Shown here: piece by piece, positions 34,335 through 42,339 of the stretch | Layout of the letters: every line of letters starts with the position of its first letter | Position numbering within the stretch: the stretch's first letter is position 1 | Origin: JBCCGL01 sp039029275 | Lineage (GTDB): Bacteria > Pseudomonadota > Gammaproteobacteria > JBCCGL01 | Direction of reading: 5' to 3' | DNA length: 64,000 bases | Assembly (NCBI GenBank): GCA_039029275.1 | Contig: JBCCGL010000002.1 | Span: 186,001-250,000, forward strand | Notes under the pieces: generated by a model | Told to the model about the DNA's origin: nothing | The model's database searches: none | The model's input: the letters and a program-made list of their open reading frames with translations, nothing else | Position numbers and translations under genes: made by a program

Positions 34335-35459
34335 TTAATGGCCGGTATGGAGTTTCTTCTCGAGGTACAGTGAGTATCTCGCCATACTCATACATGAGAT
34401 AAAGAAGAAAATCGCGACGAAAATGTAGACCTCTGTTGAAAGTGCTTGCCAGTTGGTGTCCGATAGGGTGCCTCGAGCGACGCCGAGTAGATCAAACAAT
34501 CCGATAACGATGACAAGGGTCGTATCTTTGTAAAGGCCGATGAAGGTGTTGACGATACCGGGTATCGAAATTTTTAGTGCCTGAGGCAATATGATTAGTC
34601 GCATCGACTGCCAATATTTTAAACCCATGGCATCCGCTGCTTCCTGTTGACCTTTAGGAATCGCCTGCAAACCTCCGCGCACAACCTCGGCAATGTAGGC
34701 GGCAGAGAAGAGTGTCACCATTATCAAAACGCGCAGGAGTAAATCGAAATTTGTGCCCGGCGGCAGGAAGTAGCTGAGCATGGTGGAGGCGACAAATAAT
34801 AGTGTGATCAGTGGCACGCCCCGAATAAACTCAATGAACGTTACACAGATAATTCTCAGAACGGGCATGTTTGATTGCCGACCGAGTGCAAGCAAGATTC
34901 CAAGTGGCAATGAAAAGAAAATGCCGGTCACCCCAATGACCATTGTGAGCAGAAACCCGCCAAACTTATCGGTGGCAATAGGCTCTAAACCAAAGCCGCC
35001 TGTCAGCAGCCAATAAATAACGAAAGGCGCGGCAAGTGTTGCGTATAAACACTGTCTGCGCTTCGGTGTTTTATCCCATAAAAGGGGAATCAGCGACGCC
35101 AGCAAAACAAAAAATGCGAGATCCGCGCGCCAACGTTCGGGGTCTGGGTAGTAGCCATAAACGAATTGTCCAAATCGCTTGGTCACAAAGCCCCAGCATG
35201 CTCCTCGATCCATTCCGGCCGCGGCTTCAATTTCTCGACACTCAGCGCGTGAACTTGATGTAAATACAGCATCCAAAAATAACCAGTGGATCGTGGGCGG
35301 AATGATCACGTACAAAAAATAAACGGTCAGAATCGTCAAGATCACATTTGACGGAGACGACAATAAATTACTTCTCACCCATCCGATTACGCCGACTGTA
35401 TTAGCAGGTGGTGGGAGTGATGGATGTGTACCAGGGGCGTATTGTTGCTTTTCGCTCAT
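34335..35459 (-). CDS. aapM: Amino-acid ABC transporter permease AapM
   Basis: A 374-residue inner-membrane permease. An N-terminal extension with membrane segments (about 35-60 and 120-160) precedes the HisM-type core (about 170-370). The EAA-like loop reads EAADAMGLKYWQSMRLIILPQALKI in part. The length fits AapM/BztC-type permeases rather than the shorter HisM. The gene starts 2 bp after the aapQ stop, so translation is probably coupled. Confidence 0.93.
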   Translation of the reverse strand: MSEKQQYAPGTHPSLPPPANTVGVIGWVRSNLLSSPSNVILTILTVYFLYVIIPPTIHWLFLDAVFTSSSRAECREIEAAAGMDRGACWGFVTKRFGQFVYGYYPDPERWRADLAFFVLLASLIPLLWDKTPKRRQCLYATLAAPFVIYWLLTGGFGLEPIATDKFGGFLLTMVIGVTGIFFSLPLGILLALGRQSNMPVLRIICVTFIEFIRGVPLITLLFVASTMLSYFLPPGTNFDLLLRVLIMVTLFSAAYIAEVVRGGLQAIPKGQQEAADAMGLKYWQSMRLIILPQALKISIPGIVNTFIGLYKDTTLVIVIGLFDLLGVARGTLSDTNWQALSTEVYIFVAIFFFISCMSMARYSLYLEKKLHTGH

Positions 35460-35461
35460 GA

Positions 35462-36652
35462 TTAACGCTCCACCAGTTTGATTCGTTTGTTATACCAGTT
35501 CATAAAAGCAGAGATTGACAGCGAAAACGTTAAGTAGATTGCTAATACAATCGTCATGCACTCCATTTCGCGACCGGTTTGGTTGAGAGAAATTCCTCCG
35601 ATTGTCGCGACAATATCCATATAACCAATTGCAATCGCAAGGGATGAATTCTTTGTTAAATTCAGATACTGACTCGATAGTGGGGGAATGATCACGCGCA
35701 AGGCTTGCGGAATAACCACCAGTTGCATCGTGCGGTTTGGGCGTATTCCCAGTGCGTATGCCGCTTCTGTTTGTCCATGACTAATCGCTTGAATTCCCGC
35801 GCGAACGATTTCAGCGATGAAAGCGGCAGTGTATAAAGACAGCGCGAGCCAAAGCGCCAAATATTCTGGCCGCAATACCATGCCGCCTTTGAAATTAAAG
35901 CCCTTAAGCGCGGGTATATCCCACTCCAAAGGTGAGCCGGCAAGAAAGAAAACGATAATTGGAACACCGATTACGGCACCGACTCCTATCCAGAAAACCG
36001 GATAAATTTTTCCGGTCTGATCTTGTACGCGCTTGGCGTAGCGTTTGAACCAGATGATGAATACGATGCCGATTACAAATGCAATTACCACGGCCCAGAA
36101 CGCAGGTTCAAATAATGGCTTTGGCGTGTAAAAACCGCGGTTTGTTAAAAAGATGGAGTCTTGAATCGATATCGCCTGCCTGACCTTGGGTAGCGTATTA
36201 ACGACCACACCGTGAACGAGAAGGATGTGTAACAAGAGAGGAACGTTTCGCATGTATTCGATGTATACGTATACAACGCGGTTAATCAGCCAGTTTTTCG
36301 ATAGTCTTAAGACACCAAAAACAAAACCAAGAATCGTCGCGAGAATAATGCCGGTTATCGCCACCAACGCAGTGTTTAAAAGACCAACTATTGTGGCGCG
36401 CAAGTGTGAGTCGCGCGAATTGTATTCGATCAGGGTTTGGTTGATGTCGTAACTTGCCGGATCGGACAAAAACCGGAAGCTATAGCCTTTGCCAATTGCC
36501 TCAAGGTTAACAACAGCATTGCGCGCGAGATAAAAAATGAACGAAAACAGCAACGCGATAGTAACGATTTGTATGATCGTCGAACGCGTTTCTTTGTCGT
36601 TCCACAGACGATAAAAAAGCGGTGGTTGCTTAGTGGTTTCCATAGTTAGCAC
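35462..36652 (-). CDS. aapQ: Amino-acid ABC transporter permease AapQ
   Basis: A 396-residue inner-membrane permease with about eight hydrophobic segments and the HisM-type core at the C-terminal end. The coupling loop reads TEAAYALGIRPNRTMQLVVIP in part. FRFLSDPASYDINQTLI near the N-terminus is typical of AapQ/BztB. The annotated start is GTG 36652; an ATG three codons further (METTK) is equally plausible, and neither has a strong ribosome site. Confidence 0.93.
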   Translation of the reverse strand: MLTMETTKQPPLFYRLWNDKETRSTIIQIVTIALLFSFIFYLARNAVVNLEAIGKGYSFRFLSDPASYDINQTLIEYNSRDSHLRATIVGLLNTALVAITGIILATILGFVFGVLRLSKNWLINRVVYVYIEYMRNVPLLLHILLVHGVVVNTLPKVRQAISIQDSIFLTNRGFYTPKPLFEPAFWAVVIAFVIGIVFIIWFKRYAKRVQDQTGKIYPVFWIGVGAVIGVPIIVFFLAGSPLEWDIPALKGFNFKGGMVLRPEYLALWLALSLYTAAFIAEIVRAGIQAISHGQTEAAYALGIRPNRTMQLVVIPQALRVIIPPLSSQYLNLTKNSSLAIAIGYMDIVATIGGISLNQTGREMECMTIVLAIYLTFSLSISAFMNWYNKRIKLVER

Positions 36653-36708
36653 ATCTTGTCGACCTGATTGCCAGGCGTGTTATGTTTATATTTATACAAA
36701 CTATATGT

Positions 36709-36738
36709 AGAAACGGCGGCCATTTGGCCGCCGTTTCT
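36709..36738 (-). repeat. 13-bp-stem hairpin between aapJ and aapQ
   Basis: A GC-rich inverted repeat (AAACGGCGGCC / GGCCGCCGTTT at its core, extended to 13 bp, 4-nt loop) sits 14-43 bp downstream of the aapJ stop. No U tract follows on the transcribed strand. It therefore fits an mRNA-stabilising or processing hairpin that raises binding-protein expression over the permeases, rather than a full terminator. Confidence 0.75.
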
Positions 36739-36751
36739 TATCGCTTTTATT

Positions 36752-37777
36752 TTAGCGAATGGGGTAGGCGTACATTAAGCCGCCGTCGGTCCACTGCTTG
36801 TTCAATCCGCGAGCAAGGCCAAGCGGTGTATTGACACCAATATTGCGTTCGAAGATTTCACCGTAGTTACCTACTGCTGAAATGGCACGAACAGCCCATT
36901 GCTTGTCCAATCCGATCATCGAACCGAAGTCACCCTCAGTACCAGCGATTCGGTTGATCGAGGGATTGTTACCGGCCGCTTTTGCGTGATCGCCGATGTT
37001 TGCCTGAGTAAGACCCAACTCTTCCGCAGCAATAATGACATTCAACACTGAACGAGTGATGTCAGCCCATTGGTCGTCGCCGTGACGAACGGCGGGGCCA
37101 AGGGGTTCTTTGGAAATGATTTCCGGCAGAACGACGTGGTCATCCGGGTTATCAAATGTACTGCGAGTGGATGCCAGACCTGACGCGTCAGTGGTGTAAA
37201 CGTCACAGCGGCCAGCAAGATAGTTGGTTTGCGCTTCATCGTTGGTTTCGATTGGCACAGGCTCATAGCTCATGCTGTTCGAACGGAAAAAGTCAGCCAG
37301 ATTCAGCTCGGTGGTGGTACCGGTTTGGATGCACACAGATGCACCATCCAGTTCGGTCGCCGACGAAACTCCCAGCGACTTCGGTACCATGAAACCTTGA
37401 CCGTCGTAGTAGTTAATACCCAGGAAAGTCAGTTTCAGGTCTGCGTCCCGGCTCATGGTTTCGGTGGTGTTGCGGTACAGCAAGTCACCTTCGCCAGAGT
37501 TCAGTACGGTAAAGCGGGTTTTACCAGTGGTAGGAACGAATTTGACTTTGTTGGGATCGCCAAGGACAGCAGCGGCAGTTGCACGGCAGAAATCAACATC
37601 AAAACCTTCCCATCGGCCTGCGTCGTTGGGTGCACCAAAACCGGCAACACCTGTGGTTACAACGCAATTCAGTTCACCACGCTTTTTTACATCGTCCAGA
37701 GTTGCTGCTTGCACTGCTCCAGCTGATGCCACAGCAGCTACCGCAGCAGACACGGCAAGCGTTTTAAAAAGTTTCAT
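36752..37777 (-). CDS. aapJ: Amino-acid ABC transporter periplasmic binding protein AapJ
   Basis: Start chosen at ATG 37777, with GGAGAGA 8 bp upstream, giving 341 residues. An in-frame extension to 37834 would precede the signal peptide. Residues 1-24 are a cleavable signal (KLFKTLAVSAAV, ending AVQA). The mature part has the solute-binding family 3 fold: ELNCVVTTGVAGFG, WEGFDVDFCRA, and YEPVPIETNDEAQTNYLAGRCDVYTTD in part. It captures L-amino acids, broadly in Rhizobium AapJ, and delivers them to AapQMP. Confidence 0.95.
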   Translation of the reverse strand: MKLFKTLAVSAAVAAVASAGAVQAATLDDVKKRGELNCVVTTGVAGFGAPNDAGRWEGFDVDFCRATAAAVLGDPNKVKFVPTTGKTRFTVLNSGEGDLLYRNTTETMSRDADLKLTFLGINYYDGQGFMVPKSLGVSSATELDGASVCIQTGTTTELNLADFFRSNSMSYEPVPIETNDEAQTNYLAGRCDVYTTDASGLASTRSTFDNPDDHVVLPEIISKEPLGPAVRHGDDQWADITRSVLNVIIAAEELGLTQANIGDHAKAAGNNPSINRIAGTEGDFGSMIGLDKQWAVRAISAVGNYGEIFERNIGVNTPLGLARGLNKQWTDGGLMYAYPIR

Positions 37778-37799
37778 TGGGGATTCTCTCCAAATCATT

Positions 37800-37827
37800 A
37801 TTTTACAATTGAGTCGTTGGGCGCCAA
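37800..37827 (-). promoter_or_regulatory. Predicted aapJQMP promoter
   Basis: On the minus strand TTGGCG (37827-37822) and TAAAAT (37805-37800) are spaced 16 bp apart. They would give a short leader of about 15 nt before aapJ with its ribosome site. Confidence 0.5.
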
Positions 37828-37836
37828 TTTCCACAC

Positions 37837-37927
37837 GGCTAAGTTACGGACGCCTGCGCCAAACATCCGCATAAGGCTGTACAGCCCATACCGCCAAGCG
37901 AAAGTAACATATCGCCGTAACTTAGCC
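37837..37927. repeat. Nested inverted repeats upstream of the aapJ promoter
   Basis: GGCTAAGTTACGG at 37837-37849 is repeated as its exact reverse complement at 37915-37927. Almost exactly at the centre of this pair lies a perfect 12-bp palindrome, GGCTGTACAGCC (37875-37886). The block sits 10 bp upstream of the predicted -35 of aapJ and downstream of the FHA gene. It could be an operator array, a cruciform or a small mobile palindromic repeat; no ORF is present. Confidence 0.7.
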
Positions 37928-37979
37928 AAGCCAAGCTAACTGATAACAGGAATCGTTTAGAAGTGACGGATTGGAACTC

Positions 37980-37996
37980 CGCTGGTATTCCCAGCG
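37980..37996 (-). other. Small hairpin downstream of the FHA gene
   Basis: CGCTGG and CCAGCG flank a 5-nt loop, 36 bp past the FHA stop on the transcribed strand. There is no adjacent U tract. It may protect the 3' end of the kinase-phosphatase-FHA transcript. Confidence 0.35.
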
Positions 37997-38031
37997 TGTA
38001 GCGAAGTCCAAACCGAGAAGCGCTTTTTTGA

Positions 38032-38736
38032 CTAACCGACGTGGAATACCATTTTGATTCCGGCAACAACGATCTCGTCATTGTTGTTTAGCAATGCATG
38101 CGCATCGCCGACTTCAACACCGTTGAGTGTTGGTGCAGGATCATTATTCGCTGTTTCTATGTGAAGAAGATAGTAGCGATCATCTTTTTGCGTTATCGCC
38201 GCGACCTGTACGCCTGGGCGACCGAGGGTTGTCACGGATTTTGATATTCCCAAAATTTGTCCGGCCTTTGCACCATTTGTAATGGTGAGGTTTGCCTGGC
38301 CGTTGAGCGATGCATTGTCCATTGTTGCATCGTTATCTAAATCTGTAGAACCCGAATTAGTGTTGTCTGCACTGGGCGCCGGTGCTGGCCCCGGGCTTCC
38401 TCCACTTGGACGAATGAATACGGTTTGATCGAATCCTTCGCTACCGGCCGCCTCATTCACATAGTGAAGCTTATGCTTGCCAATGGTGATGACATCGCCA
38501 TTTTGCAAAGCCTGCTTTTTGACCAGCGCTCCGTTGACAAACGTACCATTTGTACTCTTCAGGTCTTCGAGGAACGAGTCGTTCAAAATCGTCAGAATCT
38601 TCGCGTGTTCGCCGCTCACAGCCAGATTTTCGACCTGGATATCGCTGCTCGCACGTCGACCGATAATCATTTGCTCTTTGTTGAGCTCGAATTCCTTAAT
38701 TTTATTGCCACCAAGGGTGAGAATCAGTTTAGCCAT
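38032..38736 (-). CDS. Double FHA-domain protein
   Basis: A 234-residue cytosolic protein. The first FHA domain (about 5-95) is intact: G-R-R near residue 27, S-G-E-H at the phosphothreonine pocket, then LKSTNGTFVNG. A Gly/Pro/Ala/Ser linker follows (about 100-140). The second domain (about 148-234) keeps TLGRPG and a final TLNG-type turn but lacks the S-x-x-H pocket, so it is probably a non-phosphobinding FHA fold. It is the third gene of the kinase-phosphatase operon and likely reads out threonine phosphorylation by the CHASE2 kinase, which is inference from context. Confidence 0.88.
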   Translation of the reverse strand: MAKLILTLGGNKIKEFELNKEQMIIGRRASSDIQVENLAVSGEHAKILTILNDSFLEDLKSTNGTFVNGALVKKQALQNGDVITIGKHKLHYVNEAAGSEGFDQTVFIRPSGGSPGPAPAPSADNTNSGSTDLDNDATMDNASLNGQANLTITNGAKAGQILGISKSVTTLGRPGVQVAAITQKDDRYYLLHIETANNDPAPTLNGVEVGDAHALLNNNDEIVVAGIKMVFHVG

Positions 38737-38763
38737 CAGAATGAATCCATCGCGGCAGCCAGA

Positions 38764-39585
38764 TTAAAACCAGCTAGTAATTTTGTGATACCAGACCGAC
38801 TGCAACGGGTATGGTCTGAGAACTTTGGCAAGTATGACAGATACATTGTCAGCTCCACCGTTATTGTTGGCATTGTCGATCAGCGCATCCGCTGCCGCCT
38901 CGAGGTTGCCAGCATTATCGTACAGTATTCGACCTATTTCACTATCCGACATCATATCGTGTAAACCGTCTGAGCAAAACAGATAGAGATCGCCGGTCTC
39001 AACATCAGACTCTGCGGTACTGGGTTCTACGTCGTTTTCCACCCCCAGGGCCTTGGTCACCAGGTTCTTGTTGAGCGAGTGTCGTGCTTCTTCTTTAGTA
39101 TACAATCCACGATCCACCAGCTCTTGCAATAGCGTGTGATCCACCGTTAGCTGCTGCAGCTCGTTGCCCCGGTATCGATAGATTCGCGAGTCCCCCACGT
39201 GGGTGTAGATCAACTTATTATCCACGAACAGTGAGGTGACAACCGTCGTTCCCATGCCTCGATACTGAGGTTGGCTCTCAGCTGTCTGAAAGATAATCTC
39301 GTTGGTTTTGACAACCGCGTTGGTGCAGTTCTGCATCACCGTGCCGACCTGGTCGATGTTGAGCTTTTTGCTGGAGTCGATTGAGTTACTGATATCGGCA
39401 AACGAATCGAGGAGTGTATTGACAGCAATCGCGCTGGCTACCTCGCCTGCCTTATAGCCGCCCATCCCATCGGCGAGAACGACCACACCGTTGCTCGGTA
39501 GCTGGCCGACGCTGTCTTCATTGTGCGAGCGTTTGAGTCCTGTGTCGGAGCGCGCCACCATATGTATTTTTGTGCTTAGGTCCAT
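38764..39585 (-). CDS. PP2C-family Ser/Thr protein phosphatase
   Basis: A 273-residue bacterial PP2C (PppA/Stp1-like). Metal-binding motifs are all visible: S-H-N-E-D near residue 22, VLADGMGGYKAGEVAS, HVGDSRIYR, LFCSDGLHDMM and GADNVSVIL. It is cytosolic and should reverse phosphorylation by the adjacent kinase. It starts 9 bp after the kinase gene and is followed by the FHA gene 27 bp later, so the three form one operon. Confidence 0.95.
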   Translation of the reverse strand: MDLSTKIHMVARSDTGLKRSHNEDSVGQLPSNGVVVLADGMGGYKAGEVASAIAVNTLLDSFADISNSIDSSKKLNIDQVGTVMQNCTNAVVKTNEIIFQTAESQPQYRGMGTTVVTSLFVDNKLIYTHVGDSRIYRYRGNELQQLTVDHTLLQELVDRGLYTKEEARHSLNKNLVTKALGVENDVEPSTAESDVETGDLYLFCSDGLHDMMSDSEIGRILYDNAGNLEAAADALIDNANNNGGADNVSVILAKVLRPYPLQSVWYHKITSWF

Positions 39586-39594
39586 TCTTTTAGC

Positions 39595-42192
39595 TCAGCC
39601 TGCTTTAGGTGGCGCTGGTTTTTTGCGCACGAATGTTTTGGCGCAAGCGCGCAGATCGTTAGCCAACTCGTTGCCGCGTTGGTAACGCTCGTCGACTTTT
39701 TTGGCGAGCAGCCGGTTAACAATCGTGCTCAGACACGGGGGCAGATTTGGGCGTATTTTACGCGCGTCTTGATGCTTCTCATTGGCGATCTGATACATCA
39801 GTGCGGCCATCGAATCCCCGTGAAACGGCAGTTTACCGGTTAGCATTTGGTAAAACATCACGCCCAGCGAAAACAGATCAGAGCGCCCGTCGACCTTTTG
39901 ACCCGAGAGCTGCTCGGGTGACATATAAGAGGGTGTTCCCAACACCATGCCGGTTTTGGTTTTGCTGGAATCCGTGATGCGCGCGATGCCGAAATCGGTG
40001 ATGCTGATCGTGCGAGATTTTGGCTCGAACATCATATTGGCGGGTTTAATGTCGCGATGGACCACGTTGTTCCCGTGCGCATAGTCCAGCGCTTCGGCTG
40101 ACTTGCACATCAAACCCATCAACAGTGGCACAGGTAGGAGCTTGTCGTGCTTGGTGTATCGCGTCATTTCATGACCGGATAAAAACTCCATCGCGATATA
40201 GGCCAGGTCATGCTCCTCACCCGCGTCGTAAATTGTGACAATATTCGGGTGATTAAGGCGGCCCGCGGTCTCGGCCTCGCGAAAAAAGCGTTCCTTGACG
40301 TCTTCGAGTTCGTCTTCCTCGAACTCTTGCGCGAGGGCTAATGTCTTGATTGCGACGACGCGGCTGATTTTGGGATCTTTACCCAAATACACGATCCCCA
40401 TAGCACCCTTTCCGAGTTCCTTCTCAACCTCATAGCGGCCCAGTTTCGGTTTCTCGATGCCGTCTCCGCCAAGCAGCAGGCTAGCTCCAGTTGTGCCGGA
40501 GCCGCCACCCAGCATGACGGTGTTTTCCATGTTTTCGGCGCGTTTCTGGCGTTTATCGATGTCGCGAAAGCTTGCATCGTGCTCACTCATATAAATGAAT
40601 ACTGCACCAGCCTTGTTGAACTGCCGTTTGCGCTCGAAGTCGAGCCCCAGGTTGTAGAGAATTTCCATAATGGAATCGTCGAGAGGACACTTGCGAAACT
40701 TCTCAAATGCCATATCGAGTTGTCCCTGGCCCTGAAAAGCGAGTCCGAGCATGCGGTTGCTTTCGGCGGATTCGGCATCTGAGTGCAATTTGCCGCGCTC
40801 GGTCGCGAGAAAGCGTTTGGTTGTGATAGTGAGATGGCCAAGCACAAGAAGCGTCGCGGGTAGTACCAGCGGAATCCACATTGACTGGCTGATCATCAAC
40901 CCCATGTGAGTGCCGAGTAGGGCGACCAATAACGTGAGCGTGATCAGCGCGGCGGTTCCGGCTTTCAGGCGAGGAACGCCAACAAGGACGTACGCTGCGA
41001 TTAACACGAATGCCGCCATCGTGACCCAATGCGCCCAGATCGGTTTCACGTAGAAATCCTCGTTGAGGATGCTGGAAACCGAATGCGCCAGCGTCACAAC
41101 CGGAGCCATTCGTGCGTCGATAGGTGTCACCTGAGTGTCGCCGACTCCGTTGGCAATGGCGCCGATGAGCACAATTTTATCGGCATATTTCTGCAATGGA
41201 ATTTTGCCAGTGATGACGTCATAAAAAGAATCAACCGTAAACGCAGGCGCTCCGTTGACATCGTTATAAAAGAACGTGTTCATCTGCAATTCGGTGTCGG
41301 TGGCGATAGAAAGGTTGCCCAGGCGAACGCCTTCACCGAGTTGGATCTGGATGTCGTCTGCCTTCAGATTGAGACTCTGCGCGGCAATGCTGACCGCGAG
41401 CGAAGGAAACATCGACTGGTAATAATTGATAAACAACGGGTCGAATCGGATGCTGCCGTCTACGTCAGGATTGGCCGTCAAGTGGCCGACACCCGCAGCG
41501 TGCAGGCCGGCCGCTGCGATCGGTGGGTAGGCAACGTCTGCCGGAATCGGAAACAATCCCAACTCGTAGGCGCTAACGTTGTCGACCAGGTTTTCAGTGA
41601 CGTAGCGCGACACGAAAGGCGGCAGTGGCGAATCCGGATTTCCGAGTGGCTCACCGATGCTGAAAAGCATTGGCAAAACCACGTTGCCCGCACGTTCAAT
41701 ACTTGCTCTGAGAGCCTCGTCGGTATTCAGCGAGCTTTCAGCGTCAAACAGCATCGCTTCAAGTTCGGCGAGAGAGCTTTCCACGCGCCCACGCCGTCCA
41801 GGATCATCGATTGCATTTGCCTCAGCGCTGACGCCGGATTCCACATAAAAATCCAGAATCTCGCGTATGTACTCAAATCCAGGATCGAGCTGCTCTTCGA
41901 GAAAAAACACCGTGTAACCGATCACTTTCGCATTACTGTCGCGCAGAAGATCGATCAGGCGAGCGTGTTTGTCGCGTGACCACGGCCAGCGACCAATGTT
42001 TGCAATACTCTGCTCGTCAATGGCAATTATGGCGATATTGTCTGCCGGAGTTGCGGCAGCGCTCCTCACGCCCCAGTCGTAAACCGCGCGGTCGAGGCTA
42101 TCGACGAGTCTGGTTGTTCCTGCCAGGATCAGAACGGCGAGTATCGCGAGAACTCCCGTGAACCAATCGCGGCTCCAGAACCTTTTTTTCAT
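39595..42192 (-). CDS. CHASE2-domain membrane Ser/Thr protein kinase
   Basis: An 865-residue receptor kinase. Transmembrane helix 1 (about 12-28) is followed by an extracytoplasmic CHASE2 sensor (about 30-370; LDRAVYDWGVR, IAIDEQSIANIGRWPW). Three closely spaced transmembrane helices (about 385-470) follow, then a two-TPR-like segment (about 480-550). The Hanks-type kinase domain (about 583-850) has G-K-G-A-M-G, A-I-K-T, H-R-D-I-K-P-A-N, D-F-G and G-T-P-S-Y-M-S-P-E-Q, so it should be active. The signal is presumably periplasmic. A GGTGG ribosome site precedes the ATG. It is the first gene of the kinase-PP2C-FHA operon and is not beside any type VI secretion genes in this window. Confidence 0.95.
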   Translation of the reverse strand: MKKRFWSRDWFTGVLAILAVLILAGTTRLVDSLDRAVYDWGVRSAAATPADNIAIIAIDEQSIANIGRWPWSRDKHARLIDLLRDSNAKVIGYTVFFLEEQLDPGFEYIREILDFYVESGVSAEANAIDDPGRRGRVESSLAELEAMLFDAESSLNTDEALRASIERAGNVVLPMLFSIGEPLGNPDSPLPPFVSRYVTENLVDNVSAYELGLFPIPADVAYPPIAAAGLHAAGVGHLTANPDVDGSIRFDPLFINYYQSMFPSLAVSIAAQSLNLKADDIQIQLGEGVRLGNLSIATDTELQMNTFFYNDVNGAPAFTVDSFYDVITGKIPLQKYADKIVLIGAIANGVGDTQVTPIDARMAPVVTLAHSVSSILNEDFYVKPIWAHWVTMAAFVLIAAYVLVGVPRLKAGTAALITLTLLVALLGTHMGLMISQSMWIPLVLPATLLVLGHLTITTKRFLATERGKLHSDAESAESNRMLGLAFQGQGQLDMAFEKFRKCPLDDSIMEILYNLGLDFERKRQFNKAGAVFIYMSEHDASFRDIDKRQKRAENMENTVMLGGGSGTTGASLLLGGDGIEKPKLGRYEVEKELGKGAMGIVYLGKDPKISRVVAIKTLALAQEFEEDELEDVKERFFREAETAGRLNHPNIVTIYDAGEEHDLAYIAMEFLSGHEMTRYTKHDKLLPVPLLMGLMCKSAEALDYAHGNNVVHRDIKPANMMFEPKSRTISITDFGIARITDSSKTKTGMVLGTPSYMSPEQLSGQKVDGRSDLFSLGVMFYQMLTGKLPFHGDSMAALMYQIANEKHQDARKIRPNLPPCLSTIVNRLLAKKVDERYQRGNELANDLRACAKTFVRKKPAPPKAG

Positions 42193-42223
42193 TTATCCAC
42201 CGGCAGTTAGCTGATATATCCAG

Positions 42224-42251
42224 ATAATACTATAAGTGAATTGAGTAACAA
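42224..42251 (-). promoter_or_regulatory. Predicted promoter of the kinase-PP2C-FHA operon
   Basis: On the minus strand TTGTTA (42251-42246) and TATTAT (42229-42224) are spaced 16 bp apart, about 32 bp before the kinase ATG. A palindrome lies immediately upstream. Confidence 0.55.
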
Positions 42252-42256
42252 GCTGC

Positions 42257-42272
42257 GGGTAAATATTTACCC
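42257..42272. promoter_or_regulatory. Perfect 16-bp palindrome GGGTAAATATTTACCC (candidate operator)
   Basis: The palindrome is exact over 16 bp, centred 67 bp before the chosen HD-GYP start. It starts 6 bp beyond the predicted -35 of the kinase operon. It lies in the 132-147-bp divergent region and is well placed for a dimeric regulator acting on both directions. Confidence 0.65.
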
Positions 42273-42339
42273 AACGATTGCGCCATAGCAGCGAATACAC
42301 GATGATTAACGATAACCAAAAGCGGTGGAGCGCAATACG

